A stretch of 64,000 nt of DNA from Deferrivibrio essentukiensis (GCF_020480685.1 NZ_JAJAFU010000005.1:1-64000), one strand, 5' to 3'; positions 35,523 through 44,598 are shown, counted from the first letter of the stretch. Numbers and translations: made by a program. Notes: generated from the letters alone by a model not told the origin.

Positions 35523-36118
35523 AATTGTATTATTTATACGCAGTTTTTCTTATTGTTTACTGCATATTACACAGTGTATTAGCTGATTATAAGGTAATTG
35601 GTAAAATATATCATTTGTGGTGGTATAGATTTTTTTATGTTTTTTTATCTACTGTTTTACTAATTCCTTTATTTGGGATTTACTTTAAGTTACCAAAAGA
35701 AGAATTTTTTTATCCACCTTTACCATATAGGTTATTTTTATATTTAGTAGGCGCTATTGGACTTTTTGTGGGATATATTGCATCAAAATCCTATGATAAT
35801 GATTCTTTTTTAGGATTAAAACAGATTAAACAATACTTCAAAAATAGAGAGAAATATCATTACGAATCTACTAATTTAATAACAGATAAGGGAATTTTAA
35901 GTATTGTTAGGCATCCTTATTACCTTGCAGGTATTTTAATTTTATGGGGTAGGCCGCTTTATGTTAAAGATTTTATAACTAATATTATTTTTACTCTTTA
36001 CTTTATTTTGGGGGCAATAAATGAGGAAAGAAAATTGATAAATGTTTTTGGAGATACTTATAAAGAGTATAAGAAAAATGTACCTATGCTTTTTCCTAAG
36101 GTAAAAATAAAAAAATGA
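35519..36118 (+). CDS. Membrane methyltransferase of the isoprenylcysteine/phospholipid methyltransferase type
   Basis: This 199-residue membrane protein has about five hydrophobic segments. The C-terminal half carries the ICMT/PEMT-like signature: GILSIVRHPYYLAGILILWG (RHPxY), then NEERKLINVFGDTYKEYKKN. The family transfers a methyl group from SAM to a lipid or prenylated substrate at the membrane face. The substrate here is unknown. The location between mqnD and a lipid kinase-like gene fits a role in quinone or lipid modification, but that is inference. The end overlaps the next gene by 4 bases. Confidence 0.65.
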   Translation: MKLYYLYAVFLIVYCILHSVLADYKVIGKIYHLWWYRFFYVFLSTVLLIPLFGIYFKLPKEEFFYPPLPYRLFLYLVGAIGLFVGYIASKSYDNDSFLGLKQIKQYFKNREKYHYESTNLITDKGILSIVRHPYYLAGILILWGRPLYVKDFITNIIFTLYFILGAINEERKLINVFGDTYKEYKKNVPMLFPKVKIKK

Positions 36119-36963
36119 GTTTTTATGCAATTTATAATCCGGCTAGCGGAAGTTATAGTAAGAGTAAGATAGATTATATTATAAAATATTTTAGTGACAA
36201 CTATTCAATAGATTTAGTTGCTGTGGAATCTAAATATCAAGGCTTTGCAAAAGACTTTTTTGAATCGAAAAACCCTAAACTTGTAATTATAATAGGCGGA
36301 GACGGATTTATACGAGATGTTGTGGAGGGTTTGTATTATAATAAAATTAAAACTAAAATATATTTTATCCCCCTTGGCACAGTTAATGTTTTATGTCGCG
36401 AGCTTTCTATTGGCTCTAACTATAAGACTGCCCTAAAAAGATTTGATATTAATTCCACTGCTTTGCCGATGAGAATAGGAATTGCAGGTGATAGGGTTTT
36501 TATACAAATGATGGGTTTTGGACTTGATGCTGTTTCCGTGAAAAATATAAATTTAAATATAAAAAAATATATCGGCAAATACGCTTACGTTATTTCGGGG
36601 ATAAAAGGCATGCTTATGAAATACACTACAATTAATGTTTTTTTTGATAAGAAATTTTATAAGCCGTGCCATATGATTGTAAGTATTGGAAATCTATACG
36701 CAGGCTCTTTTAAGATTTATAATAAAAAGTCCGACTATTTCAAGGTCTTAATGGCAGAGAAAAACAATTTTAAAGAAATTTTAAAATACTTAATTCATAT
36801 ATTTACATTTTATAAATGTTTACCTATATTCCTCACCAATGTCATTAAAATTGAAAATGTAAAGGATGCTCAACTTGATGGTGATTATGTGAATTTTGAT
36901 GGGAAGGACTTACTGATAAGGTTGGTAACGACAGATTTGTCTATACTTAAACCAAGGGGATAA
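36115..36963 (+). CDS. Diacylglycerol kinase family (DAGK_cat) lipid kinase
   Basis: This 282-residue protein of the DagK/YegS/LCB5 superfamily has the nucleotide motif IIIGGDGFIRDVVEGL near residues 60-75, the PLGTVNVLCREL block (PxGTxNxxAR-like), and a C-terminal beta region ending in DAQLDGDYV (the DGE-like motif). It would phosphorylate diacylglycerol or a related lipid at the inner membrane. It overlaps the methyltransferase by 4 bases and is followed after one base by the YejM-like gene. Confidence 0.8.
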   Translation: MSFYAIYNPASGSYSKSKIDYIIKYFSDNYSIDLVAVESKYQGFAKDFFESKNPKLVIIIGGDGFIRDVVEGLYYNKIKTKIYFIPLGTVNVLCRELSIGSNYKTALKRFDINSTALPMRIGIAGDRVFIQMMGFGLDAVSVKNINLNIKKYIGKYAYVISGIKGMLMKYTTINVFFDKKFYKPCHMIVSIGNLYAGSFKIYNKKSDYFKVLMAEKNNFKEILKYLIHIFTFYKCLPIFLTNVIKIENVKDAQLDGDYVNFDGKDLLIRLVTTDLSILKPRG

Positions 36964-36964
36964 A

Positions 36965-38782
36965 GTGAAAGAAAGATTAAAAGAACTTTTTAAAATTCAA
37001 TTAGTTAATTTTTTCCTTATTTTATGTTTACATATGTTATTTTATTTATTTTCAACAAAAAGTAATGTGTTGTATTCAAAAATATTTGTTATTTTATCGG
37101 CACTTTCAAATGCATTTATGTTTATTTTTGTTTTAACTATAATAAACTTACCTTTTATAATATTAACTAAAAAGTTACAAAAACTGTTTATTTTCTTGTC
37201 AAGTATAATATTATTAGTCTTTTTGCTTGTGGATTTGGGTATTTATAGAATTTACGGGTTTCACTTCAATGCAATGGTTATTGGAATGGTTACAACGCCA
37301 GGATTTTGGGATTCAGTACAATTAGGTATGTCTACGACTTTGACTTCTATATTTTTAATTTTATTATTATTTATTTTTGAGATTTTAATAGTAAAGTTCA
37401 GTCCAAAGATAAATTTTAAACCTAAATATATCTTATTGGTGTATTTAAGTTTAATTCTTTTGACAGCTTTTGAGAAGGTTGGATATGCAATTTTTGATAT
37501 ATATAATATTCAAAATGTTACAAGATATACAAAAATTTACCCATTATATCAGCCCTTGACGGTCAGAGGCTTTGCGAAAAAAGTGCTGAAAATCGATATA
37601 AATAAGGAAAAAGGGCTTAAAATTACGAAAACCAATCTCGATTACCCGAAGAGTAAAATTATTATTAAGAATACAGCGGAAAAGTCTAAAAATATTTTAG
37701 TTGTAGTAATTGACAGTTTGAGATTTGATATGATTAATGATGAAGTTACGCCAAATATTTATAAAATAAGTAAAATATCACAAAATTTTCAAAATCACTA
37801 TTCAGGGGGTAATTCAACTCGATTTGGCATATTTTCTCTTTTTTACGGGTTATACGGTTATTATTGGCATGATTTTCTTAATAATAGACAGGGACCGGTA
37901 ATTTTTAATGTATTAAAAGATTTGGGCTATAATTTTAAAATATTATCCGCGACACTTTTAACTTTTCCTGAGTTTAGAAAGACTGTTTTTATTGATATAC
38001 CTGAATCTGTTGAAGATACTTTTGATACTAATGACAAGCCATTGAGAGAAAAAATATTAGTGGATAGATTTAAAAAATTTAGAGATAATTATACATCTGA
38101 CAAACCGTATTTTTCTTTTATTTTTTTTGATGCACCTCATGCAAGGGAGTATCCTAAAGAGTTTGAAAAATTTCATACAAATGGAAAGGAAGCAAATTAT
38201 CTTATAATAGGTAAAAAAAATATCACAGCAGTAAAAAATGCTTATTTAAATTCAGTGTACTATGACGATTACCTTGTAGGAGATATTTTTAATTATTTAA
38301 AAGAGAAAGGGGACTTGGAAAATACAATTGTAGTGATCACTGGGGATCATGGTGAAGAATTTTATGAAGAAGGGCATTTTGGGCATAACAACAGTTTTGG
38401 TAAATACCAAACTAAGGTGCCATTTATAGTTTACTTCCCCAAAAAAGAGCCTAAAAACATTAATACAATGACTTCACATTATGATTTTGTACCGACAGTA
38501 TTAGATTTGGTAGGGGTAAGTAATCCTCACAAAGATTACTCCTTTGGTGCAAATATGTTTGATATGCCTCTAAGGGAATATGTAATTAGTTGCAACTGGA
38601 GTAATTGCGGAATAATTGACAACGAGTCTGTATTATATTTTTCTTATGAAACGCATAAATCACTAAATATGACTCTTTATGACCAAAACTATAATGAAGT
38701 GACTGATAGGGATTTTATTAATAAAAAGAAGCAAAGACTGTATTCATTAATAAAAGAGTTTAGCTATTTTTATAAACATTAA
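36965..38782 (+). CDS. YejM/PbgA/LapC-like inner-membrane protein with sulfatase-fold domain
   Basis: This 605-residue protein has five predicted membrane segments in the first 200 residues and then an alkaline-phosphatase-superfamily (sulfatase) domain. Blocks shared with enterobacterial YejM are RIYGFHFNAMVIGMVTTPGF in the membrane part, HYSGGNSTRFGIFSLFYGL (from H278), and GDHGEEFYEEGHFGHN near residue 460. In enterobacteria YejM balances LPS synthesis through LapB and LpxC. Whether that holds here is unknown. LtaS-like phosphoglycerol transferase activity is the alternative. The start is GTG. A stem-loop overlaps its stop. Confidence 0.75.
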   Translation: MKERLKELFKIQLVNFFLILCLHMLFYLFSTKSNVLYSKIFVILSALSNAFMFIFVLTIINLPFIILTKKLQKLFIFLSSIILLVFLLVDLGIYRIYGFHFNAMVIGMVTTPGFWDSVQLGMSTTLTSIFLILLLFIFEILIVKFSPKINFKPKYILLVYLSLILLTAFEKVGYAIFDIYNIQNVTRYTKIYPLYQPLTVRGFAKKVLKIDINKEKGLKITKTNLDYPKSKIIIKNTAEKSKNILVVVIDSLRFDMINDEVTPNIYKISKISQNFQNHYSGGNSTRFGIFSLFYGLYGYYWHDFLNNRQGPVIFNVLKDLGYNFKILSATLLTFPEFRKTVFIDIPESVEDTFDTNDKPLREKILVDRFKKFRDNYTSDKPYFSFIFFDAPHAREYPKEFEKFHTNGKEANYLIIGKKNITAVKNAYLNSVYYDDYLVGDIFNYLKEKGDLENTIVVITGDHGEEFYEEGHFGHNNSFGKYQTKVPFIVYFPKKEPKNINTMTSHYDFVPTVLDLVGVSNPHKDYSFGANMFDMPLREYVISCNWSNCGIIDNESVLYFSYETHKSLNMTLYDQNYNEVTDRDFINKKKQRLYSLIKEFSYFYKH

Positions 38783-38809
38783 GGCAGCTCCATATTAGAG
38801 CTACCTTAA
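38779..38809. terminator. Stem-loop between convergent operons
   Basis: TTAAGG-C-AGCTC (38779-38790) pairs with GAGCT-A-CCTTAA (38798-38809), 11 pairs with one C/A mismatch and a 7-base loop. It includes the stop codon of the plus-strand gene. There is no strong T run, so its efficiency as an intrinsic terminator is uncertain. Confidence 0.55.
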
Positions 38810-38837
38810 CGAAATATTTAAATTGACTTATAATTTG

Positions 38838-39830
38838 TTAGATATCCTGAATTTTTAAAACTATCTTACCAAAATGTTTATCTTCTTCCATCATTCTGTG
38901 AGCCTCAACAACTTCATCTATTGTAAATACTTTTGAAATTATAGGTTTTATGCTGCCATCAGCAAATTTTGGCAAAGCTACCCTTATAAATTCTGATACT
39001 ATTTCACCTTTTTCACTTACTGGTCTTGACCTCAAAACGGAACCTATAATCTGCTGTCTTTTAACCATCATAAGTGCAAGATTAAGCTCTGCCTTAATAC
39101 CGCTAATTACCCCTATTATAACAAGCTTCCCCTTGTACGCTAAAGAATTCATGTTTGGCGCCAAATACTTTGCTCCTACATGGTCTAAAATAAGATCAAC
39201 ACCTTTTTTATTGGTAAATTCTTTAACAATTGGAGAGAAATCATCTGTTGATGTGTAATCAATTACGAGGTCTACACCAAGTTTTTTTACATTTTCAATT
39301 TTTGAAGGGTGTGCAGTAACGATTAATTTTGAGTTAGGGGTAAGGGCTTTGCAAAGCTGAACCCCCGCAGTATTAACTCCGCCGCCACCGCCGTGTAAAA
39401 TAGCAGTTTGTCCATCTTTAAACTCGCCTAATATAAAAATATTTAAAAAAGCGGTTATATATGATTCACATATACAAGCAGCCTCTTCAAATGTCATATT
39501 TTCAGGGATTGGAATAAGATGATTTCCATAGGCTACAGCATATTCTGCATATCCGCCACCGCCAACAAGACTTACCACTCTGTCACCTTTCTTCCATCCT
39601 GTAACGTTTTTGCCAACTTCTTCAATAACTCCTGCTACCTCAAGGCCAAGTATTTCTGAGTCCCCAGGAGGGGGTGGATATTTACCTTCTCTTTGAACTA
39701 AATCAGGTCTGTTGATAGATGTTGCTGCTACTTTAATTAATACCTGGTCATCATTAGGTGTGGGCTTTTCTGCCTCACCTACAGTTAAAACATCAAGTCC
39801 CCCAAAACCTTTTAAAAGTACTGCTTTCAT
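38838..39830 (-). CDS. NAD(P)H quinone oxidoreductase of the PIG3 type (MDR superfamily)
   Basis: This 330-residue zinc-independent medium-chain reductase has N-terminal GroES-like motifs SINRPDLVQREGKYPPPPG and LGLEVAGVIEEVG, typical of PIG3/TED2 quinone oxidoreductases. The Rossmann part is HGGGGGVNTAGVQLCK. No structural or catalytic zinc cysteines are seen. It would reduce quinones or enones with NADPH. It is last in the gph-mtaD-purB run, 14 bases after purB, and AGGAGG precedes the ATG. Confidence 0.82.
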   Translation of the reverse strand: MKAVLLKGFGGLDVLTVGEAEKPTPNDDQVLIKVAATSINRPDLVQREGKYPPPPGDSEILGLEVAGVIEEVGKNVTGWKKGDRVVSLVGGGGYAEYAVAYGNHLIPIPENMTFEEAACICESYITAFLNIFILGEFKDGQTAILHGGGGGVNTAGVQLCKALTPNSKLIVTAHPSKIENVKKLGVDLVIDYTSTDDFSPIVKEFTNKKGVDLILDHVGAKYLAPNMNSLAYKGKLVIIGVISGIKAELNLALMMVKRQQIIGSVLRSRPVSEKGEIVSEFIRVALPKFADGSIKPIISKVFTIDEVVEAHRMMEEDKHFGKIVLKIQDI

Positions 39831-39844
39831 AGATAATCCTCCTT

Positions 39845-41281
39845 TTAAACCTTTATTTCAACATTAAGTCCAAGGCAATTTTTATATTTACCGATAATAG
39901 GATTTACTTCAGCTTCAACAAAATCTTCAACTTGCTCAGAAGCTCTACCTATAAAATCCTTAGGATTAAGCATATTTTCAATCTCCTCTTTACTAAGAGG
40001 GATTTCTTTATCATTAATCAGCCTTTGTATCAAATCATTAGGCTTTCCTTCAACTTTGACGACTTTACCTGCTTCCATGGAATGTTTTCTGATTATTTCA
40101 TGCATATCCTGTCTGCTGGCACCTTTTTTAACTGAAGCCATAATAATATTTTCTGTTGCCATAAATGGTAACTCTTCCATAATATGCTTTAAAATCATAT
40201 TTTCATAAACAACAAGTCCGTTTGTAACATTGTAAAGAAGCTCAAGAATAGCATCAATTGTCATAAAAGCTTCAGGAATAGTGATTCTTCTATTGGCTGA
40301 GTCATCAAGAGAGCGCTCAAACCATTGAGTAGCATGCGTAAAATATGGGTTGATAGTCAGAGTAATTACATGCCTTGAGAGTGAGCAAATTCTTTCACTC
40401 CTCATAGGGTTTCTTTTGTAAGCCATCGCACTTGAGCCAATCTGACTTTTTTCAAAAGGCTCTTCAATCTCCTTGAGGTTTTGCAGTAATCTCAAATCAG
40501 TTGCCATTTTATGAGCTGATTCAGCTATCCCTGCAAGTGCTTTTAATACCTTAGTATCTTGTTTTCTTGTATATGTTTGACCGGCAATCTTTAATACCTT
40601 TTCAAATCCCATCTTTTTAGATACCAGCTCGTCAAGCTTTTTTACCTTTTCATGATTTCCTTCAAAAAGATTTAAAAATGATGCCTGTGTCCCGGTAGTC
40701 CCTTTAACCCCTCTAAATTTTAAGTTTTCTTTTACAAACTCAAGCTCTTCAAAGTCCAATACAAAATCTTGAAGCCACAAACAAGCTCTTTTGCCTACAG
40801 TAGTTAATTGAGCAGGTTGATAGTGAGTAAATCCTAATGTAGGCAAGTCTTTATATTTCAAGGCGAATTGCTTAATATTATTTATGACATTAACTAACTT
40901 CTTAACTACTATTTCAAGCCCTTCTTTCATTACAATTAAATCTGTATTATCACCAACGTATGCACTTGTTGCACCAAGATGAATTATTGGCATAGCTTTG
41001 GGACAGACTTTTCCAAAAGTATGAACATGAGCCATAACATCATGTCTAAACTTTTTTTCCATTTCCGCTGCATACTCAAAATCAATATTATTGATATTTT
41101 CTTTCATCTCATCAATTTGCTCTTGAGTTATGTTAAGTCCAAGCTCTTTTTCAGACTCAGCCAAAGCAATCCAAAGCTTTCTCCATGTTGAGAATTTCTT
41201 TTGTGCTGAAAAAAGCTCAAGCATCTCCTTGCTTGTGTATCTTTCAGCTAATGGATTTTGGTAAACCGAATAGTTTTTCAT
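39845..41281 (-). CDS. purB: Adenylosuccinate lyase
   Basis: PurB acts twice in purine synthesis, cleaving SAICAR and adenylosuccinate. The 478-residue protein has the fumarase/lyase superfamily signature [15 protein letters not shown], with the catalytic serine in the flexible loop. [15 protein letters not shown] and [16 protein letters not shown] contribute the other active-site histidine and threonine. It is longer than short bacterial PurB (about 430) and resembles the longer form. It starts 1 base after the mtaD stop, with GGAG 5 bases upstream of the ATG. Confidence 0.93.
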   Translation of the reverse strand: MKNYSVYQNPLAERYTSKEMLELFSAQKKFSTWRKLWIALAESEKELGLNITQEQIDEMKENINNIDFEYAAEMEKKFRHDVMAHVHTFGKVCPKAMPIIHLGATSAYVGDNTDLIVMKEGLEIVVKKLVNVINNIKQFALKYKDLPTLGFTHYQPAQLTTVGKRACLWLQDFVLDFEELEFVKENLKFRGVKGTTGTQASFLNLFEGNHEKVKKLDELVSKKMGFEKVLKIAGQTYTRKQDTKVLKALAGIAESAHKMATDLRLLQNLKEIEEPFEKSQIGSSAMAYKRNPMRSERICSLSRHVITLTINPYFTHATQWFERSLDDSANRRITIPEAFMTIDAILELLYNVTNGLVVYENMILKHIMEELPFMATENIIMASVKKGASRQDMHEIIRKHSMEAGKVVKVEGKPNDLIQRLINDKEIPLSKEEIENMLNPKDFIGRASEQVEDFVEAEVNPIIGKYKNCLGLNVEIKV

Positions 41282-41282
41282 C

Positions 41283-42566
41283 TCAGCTCCTTATCTTTTT
41301 ACTCCAATATTTTGCTTTTTCTTTAACTTGTTCAATATCAATCGTAGTAAACTTTCTATCTTTTAATAGACATTGTCCATTCACAAAAACATCAGTCACA
41401 TTAGAAGGCTCAGCAGTATAAACTAAGTGTGATATTGGATTGTAAACAGGCAACATATTTATATCGTCAAAAGAAACAATCATAAAATCTGCAAAATTAC
41501 CTTTTTTTAACTCTCCACATTTACTTAAATTTAGTGCTTTTGCCGCATTTTTTGTGGACATATTAAAAACATTTTCTGCATTCATTATGGTGGGGTTTAA
41601 GTTTAGACCTTTTTGTGTTTTTGCGAAGGTAGACATTTCTTCAAACATGTTAAGACTATTGTTGCTTGCATTACCGTCAGTTGCAATGGTAATATTTGCT
41701 CCAGCTTCTTGTAGCTTTTGAGCTTTTATGAATCCGCTTGCAAGTTTTAGATTACTTTTTACACAAGCAGCAATATTTGCTTTTTTTCTTCCTAAAATCT
41801 CTATTTCTTCATCATCAACCCAAATGACATGTGCAAAAATTGTATTTGTATCAAACAACCCGATTTCATCAAATAATCTTACAGGTGTTTTTCCGTATCT
41901 ATTACTTATTTCATTTACTTCCCACTCTGTTTCAGCTAGATGTGTATGTATTTGTATGTTGTATTTGTTTGCAAAATCTATACATTTTTTATAATTATCA
42001 GGGTTTACTGTGTAGGCTGCGTGTGGGCAAATGGAAATTTTTATTAATTCATCATTTTCAAATTCTTCGATTAATTCTTCGATTCTTCTAAGATATTCAT
42101 CAGAATTTTTTGCAAATTTTGTTGGGAAATCTAGCACACCACCACCAACAACACCCCTTAATCCAACATCTTTTAAGGCTTTTCCTATGTATTTGGAAAA
42201 GAAATACATATCATTAGCACATATTGTTCCAGATCTTATCATTTCAGCTGCTGCTAATGTAGTCGCGTCATAAACAAACTCTTCATTTAGCATTTTGCTC
42301 TCTGCTGGCCAAATATGCTCTTCAAGCCATGACTTTAAAGGTAAGTCATCAGCAAGACCTCTGAAATATGACATCGGAAGGTGAGTATGGGTATTTATAA
42401 AAGCAGGAAATATCCCTGAATTCCCTTTATCCAATACTTCATATTCACCATCAGTTAGTTGATTACTAATACCTTCAATAAGATTATTATTAATTAAAAG
42501 GAATTTATCCGTGTGAATTTTATTGTTATAAAAAATATATTTGGCTTTAATAGCTAATTTTTTCAT
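41283..42566 (-). CDS. mtaD: 5-methylthioadenosine / S-adenosylhomocysteine deaminase family amidohydrolase
   Basis: This 427-residue metal-dependent deaminase of the TrzN/MtaD group has metal-binding [11 protein letters not shown] (HxH), [18 protein letters not shown], and the catalytic aspartate region [16 protein letters not shown]. It would deaminate adenosine derivatives such as MTA and SAH. In organisms with the futalosine pathway, related enzymes deaminate aminodeoxyfutalosine. mqnD in this window makes that a real alternative. It sits between gph and purB with 4 and 1 bases of spacing. Confidence 0.78.
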   Translation of the reverse strand: MKKLAIKAKYIFYNNKIHTDKFLLINNNLIEGISNQLTDGEYEVLDKGNSGIFPAFINTHTHLPMSYFRGLADDLPLKSWLEEHIWPAESKMLNEEFVYDATTLAAAEMIRSGTICANDMYFFSKYIGKALKDVGLRGVVGGGVLDFPTKFAKNSDEYLRRIEELIEEFENDELIKISICPHAAYTVNPDNYKKCIDFANKYNIQIHTHLAETEWEVNEISNRYGKTPVRLFDEIGLFDTNTIFAHVIWVDDEEIEILGRKKANIAACVKSNLKLASGFIKAQKLQEAGANITIATDGNASNNSLNMFEEMSTFAKTQKGLNLNPTIMNAENVFNMSTKNAAKALNLSKCGELKKGNFADFMIVSFDDINMLPVYNPISHLVYTAEPSNVTDVFVNGQCLLKDRKFTTIDIEQVKEKAKYWSKKIRS

Positions 42567-42570
42567 AATT

Positions 42571-43206
42571 CTACCTTTGTTTGCATATATTAATTAATTC
42601 AGCAATATCTTTTGCTCTAAAATCTGGCATTACACCGCTTAGCTTACCATAACCATATTCGCAAAAACAAGTTTTAATATTAGCATTTTTTCCGGCTTCT
42701 ATATCAGTGTAATTATCACCTATTATAATAGCTTCACTTGAAGAAAAATTGTATTGATTTAATATAGAGATAATAGATTTAGGGGATGGTTTTTTCTCAG
42801 GAAATGAGTCAGCTCCATACCAGTTATCAAAATAATTATCTAATTGGTAGTGTTTGACAAGATAATCAGTATTTTTAAATGCTTTATTTGATAATATTAC
42901 CATTATTTTGTTTTGGGATTTTAAGTATTCAAATACTTGAAAAATATTTTCAAAAGGTTTTGTTTTGTTAATTTGTTTTTCTTGATAAATTTCTCTAAAT
43001 TTTTTTTCATATTCATCTTTAAAAGAGGTGTTTCCTATTGCTCTTTTAACAAGCATTTTAAACCCATCACCTACATAACTTTTTGTAGTTTCAATATCGA
43101 AAGTTTTTAAATTAAAATACCTTAACGTTTCTATGAGTGAATCATGAATATCTTCAATGGTATCAAGAATTGTGCCATCAAGGTCAAATATAAATAAGTT
43201 AAACAT
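42571..43206 (-). CDS. gph: HAD-family phosphatase, phosphoglycolate phosphatase-like
   Basis: This 211-residue HAD hydrolase has motif I FIFDLDGTILDT (nucleophile Asp and acid/base Asp), motif II VILSNKAF, motif III lysine in KKPSPKSI, and motif IV IIIGDNYTDIEAG. A helical cap follows motif I, as in Gph/PpaX. It may clear 2-phosphoglycolate or pyrophosphate-type by-products. Substrate cannot be told from sequence. It is first in the gph-mtaD-purB-qor run. AAGGTG lies 5 bases before the ATG. Confidence 0.72.
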   Translation of the reverse strand: MFNLFIFDLDGTILDTIEDIHDSLIETLRYFNLKTFDIETTKSYVGDGFKMLVKRAIGNTSFKDEYEKKFREIYQEKQINKTKPFENIFQVFEYLKSQNKIMVILSNKAFKNTDYLVKHYQLDNYFDNWYGADSFPEKKPSPKSIISILNQYNFSSSEAIIIGDNYTDIEAGKNANIKTCFCEYGYGKLSGVMPDFRAKDIAELINICKQR

Positions 43207-43238
43207 TTTTCACCTTCTAAGATATTAGTAACTTTTAG

Positions 43239-43266
43239 AGAATACAAAAAATAAATTTAAAATCAA
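43239..43266 (-). promoter_or_regulatory. Candidate promoter of gph-mtaD-purB-qor
   Basis: On the minus strand TTGATT (43266-43261) and TATTCT (43244-43239) are separated by 16 bases. It lies 33 bases upstream of gph and after the csp terminator. Confidence 0.45.
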
Positions 43267-43311
43267 CTAATTTTGAAAGAACTCGGGGGAAATATAAATA
43301 AGACAATAAAA

Positions 43312-43332
43312 AAGCGGGCATTAAGCCCGCTT
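43312..43332 (-). terminator. Intrinsic terminator of the cold-shock gene
   Basis: The 8-pair stem AAGCGGGC/GCCCGCTT has a 5-base loop and is followed on the minus strand by TTTTATTG. It begins 14 bases after the csp stop. Confidence 0.88.
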
Positions 43333-43345
43333 AAAATCTTTAAGA

Positions 43346-43546
43346 TTAAAGACTTACAACATTAACTGCTGCAGGTCCCTTACCGGTTTTTTCAATTTCA
43401 AACTGAACTCTTTCACCTTCAGCCAAAGTTCTAAAACCTTCTTTCTGAATTGAAGTGTGATGAACAAATACATCCTCACCATTTTCCTGTGTGATAAATC
43501 CAAAACCTTTTGTGTCGTTAAACCACTTAACTGTTCCTTTGAGCAT
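43346..43546 (-). CDS. Cold-shock protein (CspA family)
   Basis: This 66-residue OB-fold protein binds single-stranded RNA and DNA. RNP1 (KGFGFITQ) and RNP2 (VFVHHTSI) are present, with the opening [13 protein letters not shown]. The length is typical. GAGG precedes the ATG. The gene is monocistronic, bounded by a terminator at 43312. It has an unusual leader with its own promoter (43653-43680) and an intrinsic terminator (43583-43611) ahead of the coding region. Expression may depend on antitermination. Confidence 0.94.
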   Translation of the reverse strand: MLKGTVKWFNDTKGFGFITQENGEDVFVHHTSIQKEGFRTLAEGERVQFEIEKTGKGPAAVNVVSL

Positions 43547-43582
43547 TTCTACCTCGCTAATTATAAAATATTTTTGCAGTAT

Positions 43583-43611
43583 AAAAAAAGAGCCGTGCTG
43601 GACGCACGGCT
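43583..43611 (-). terminator. Intrinsic terminator inside the cold-shock gene leader
   Basis: On the minus strand AGCCGTGC/GCACGGCT form an 8-pair stem with a 5-base loop, followed by C and seven T (43589-43583). It lies 37 bases upstream of the csp ATG and about 35-60 bases after the predicted transcription start. It would end a transcript of roughly 65 bases unless bypassed. Confidence 0.8.
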
Positions 43612-43652
43612 TACTAGTTTTTTAAACTGCTGTACTACCAACTCTAATGTGA

Positions 43653-43680
43653 AGTATATACTAATTAATTTTTAATGCAA
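43653..43680 (-). promoter_or_regulatory. Candidate promoter of the cold-shock leader
   Basis: On the minus strand TTGCAT (43680-43675), a 16-base spacer and TATACT (43658-43653). Transcription would start near 43646. No other promoter of similar quality lies between the leader terminator and the csp ATG. Confidence 0.55.
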
Positions 43681-43797
43681 GTATTTTTTTGTTTTAAGAT
43701 AATTTATTTAATATTATGGGTAACTATAAAACAATAACCGATAAAGCCAAGTCCAATTAAACAACCCTAAAATACCTGAATAATACCCAAAAAACAA

Positions 43798-43826
43798 TTG
43801 ACAAGCCAATTAAAAATTAATATAAA
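43798..43826 (+). promoter_or_regulatory. Sigma-70-type promoter of tRNA-Arg
   Basis: TTGACA (43798-43803), 17 bases, TATAAA (43821-43826). The start of transcription would lie about 10 bases before the tRNA. The preceding stretch 43681-43797 is AT-rich, with nothing else recognised. Confidence 0.78.
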
Positions 43827-43842
43827 CAAGCCTCACTAATTA

Positions 43843-43916
43843 GCGCCCTTAGCTCAATTGGATAGAGCGTTTGACTACGGATCAAAAGGTTGGGGGTTCG
43901 ACTCCTCCAGGGCGCG
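43843..43916 (+). tRNA. tRNA-Arg (anticodon ACG)
   Basis: The acceptor stem GCGCCCT pairs with AGGGCGC. The anticodon stem TTTGA/TCAAA holds the loop CTACGGA, with ACG at 34-36. The T arm is GGGGG-TTCGACT-CCTCC. The discriminator is G, and CCA is not encoded, unlike the tRNA-Gln in this window. A34 is the TadA substrate, and tadA is at 23690. The next gene starts 29 bases downstream without a terminator between. Confidence 0.95.
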
Positions 43917-43945
43917 TTTTTATTCTAAACAAGAAGGCAAAAATA

Positions 43946-44551
43946 ATGAAAAATATTTTTATTTCTGATTGGTCGTTTACAAAAGAATATTTTCCTGCCA
44001 TTTCTAAAAAATTTACTTTTTTTGAACCTTTTGTTGACAATATAGACTATGTGTTGGGTGAAGTCGATAATGGTGGAGAGACTCTAATCGGATGGTCAGC
44101 CGGAGCACATATTATTTCAAAATATATTGATACATTTGGTGATAAGTGGGAAAAAATTATACTAATTGCACCATATATGCATTTTGTTGAATCTTTTTTT
44201 GAAGAGAATATAGATATTATCATTAAGGGGCTTAATAAAGATTTTGCTAAAACAGTTAAGTACTTCCAGGCTAAAGCGGGTGTTATTCCTATCGCTCAGC
44301 CTTCGGAGAAGTATTTGAATAATTTAATTGATGGATTAAATTATCTTAAATCTTCAAAGATAACTGAAGGCTCATCTGCCAAAAATGTCCTTGTCATATA
44401 CGGTTGTGCCGACCAACTAATTAAAAGAAGGAGTATATTGAATTTTCTTAATAATTTTAAAAATTCCGAGTTTACGGAAATAGATCAACCTCATTATATC
44501 CCGGAAGATGTAATCCTAAAGTTAACGCAAAAACAGTTAAGCGATATTTAA
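43946..44551 (+). CDS. Small alpha/beta hydrolase-like protein
   Basis: This 201-residue protein has the nucleophile elbow GWSAGA (GxSxG-type), an aspartate in YGCADQLI and a histidine in QPHYIPED near the C-terminus. These are in the order of a Ser-Asp-His triad. It is reminiscent of BioG/BioH-type esterases but too divergent to name. AAGG lies 8 bases before ATG 43946. The longer frame from 43871 would start inside the tRNA and is not used. Substrate is unknown. Confidence 0.65.
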   Translation: MKNIFISDWSFTKEYFPAISKKFTFFEPFVDNIDYVLGEVDNGGETLIGWSAGAHIISKYIDTFGDKWEKIILIAPYMHFVESFFEENIDIIIKGLNKDFAKTVKYFQAKAGVIPIAQPSEKYLNNLIDGLNYLKSSKITEGSSAKNVLVIYGCADQLIKRRSILNFLNNFKNSEFTEIDQPHYIPEDVILKLTQKQLSDI

Positions 44552-44568
44552 AAAAATTAATAAATTAC

Positions 44569-44598
44569 TTGACAAATGTGCTCTAATTTATTTAAACT
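44569..44598 (+). promoter_or_regulatory. Candidate promoter of the first HTH-cupin regulator
   Basis: TTGACA (44569-44574) with an 18-base spacer and TAAACT (44593-44598). The -35 box is perfect and the -10 box is weak. It lies 36 bases before the ATG. Confidence 0.45.

Noticed and set aside
43583-43646. tRNA-like reading of the cold-shock leader (GTTGGTAG segment, two stems)
   Set aside because: There is no acceptor stem or 7-base T loop, and the second stem is a GC-rich terminator with a T run.
43871-43945. N-terminal extension of the alpha/beta hydrolase to 43871
   Set aside because: It would start inside tRNA-Arg. ATG 43946 has a binding site and begins the homologous fold.
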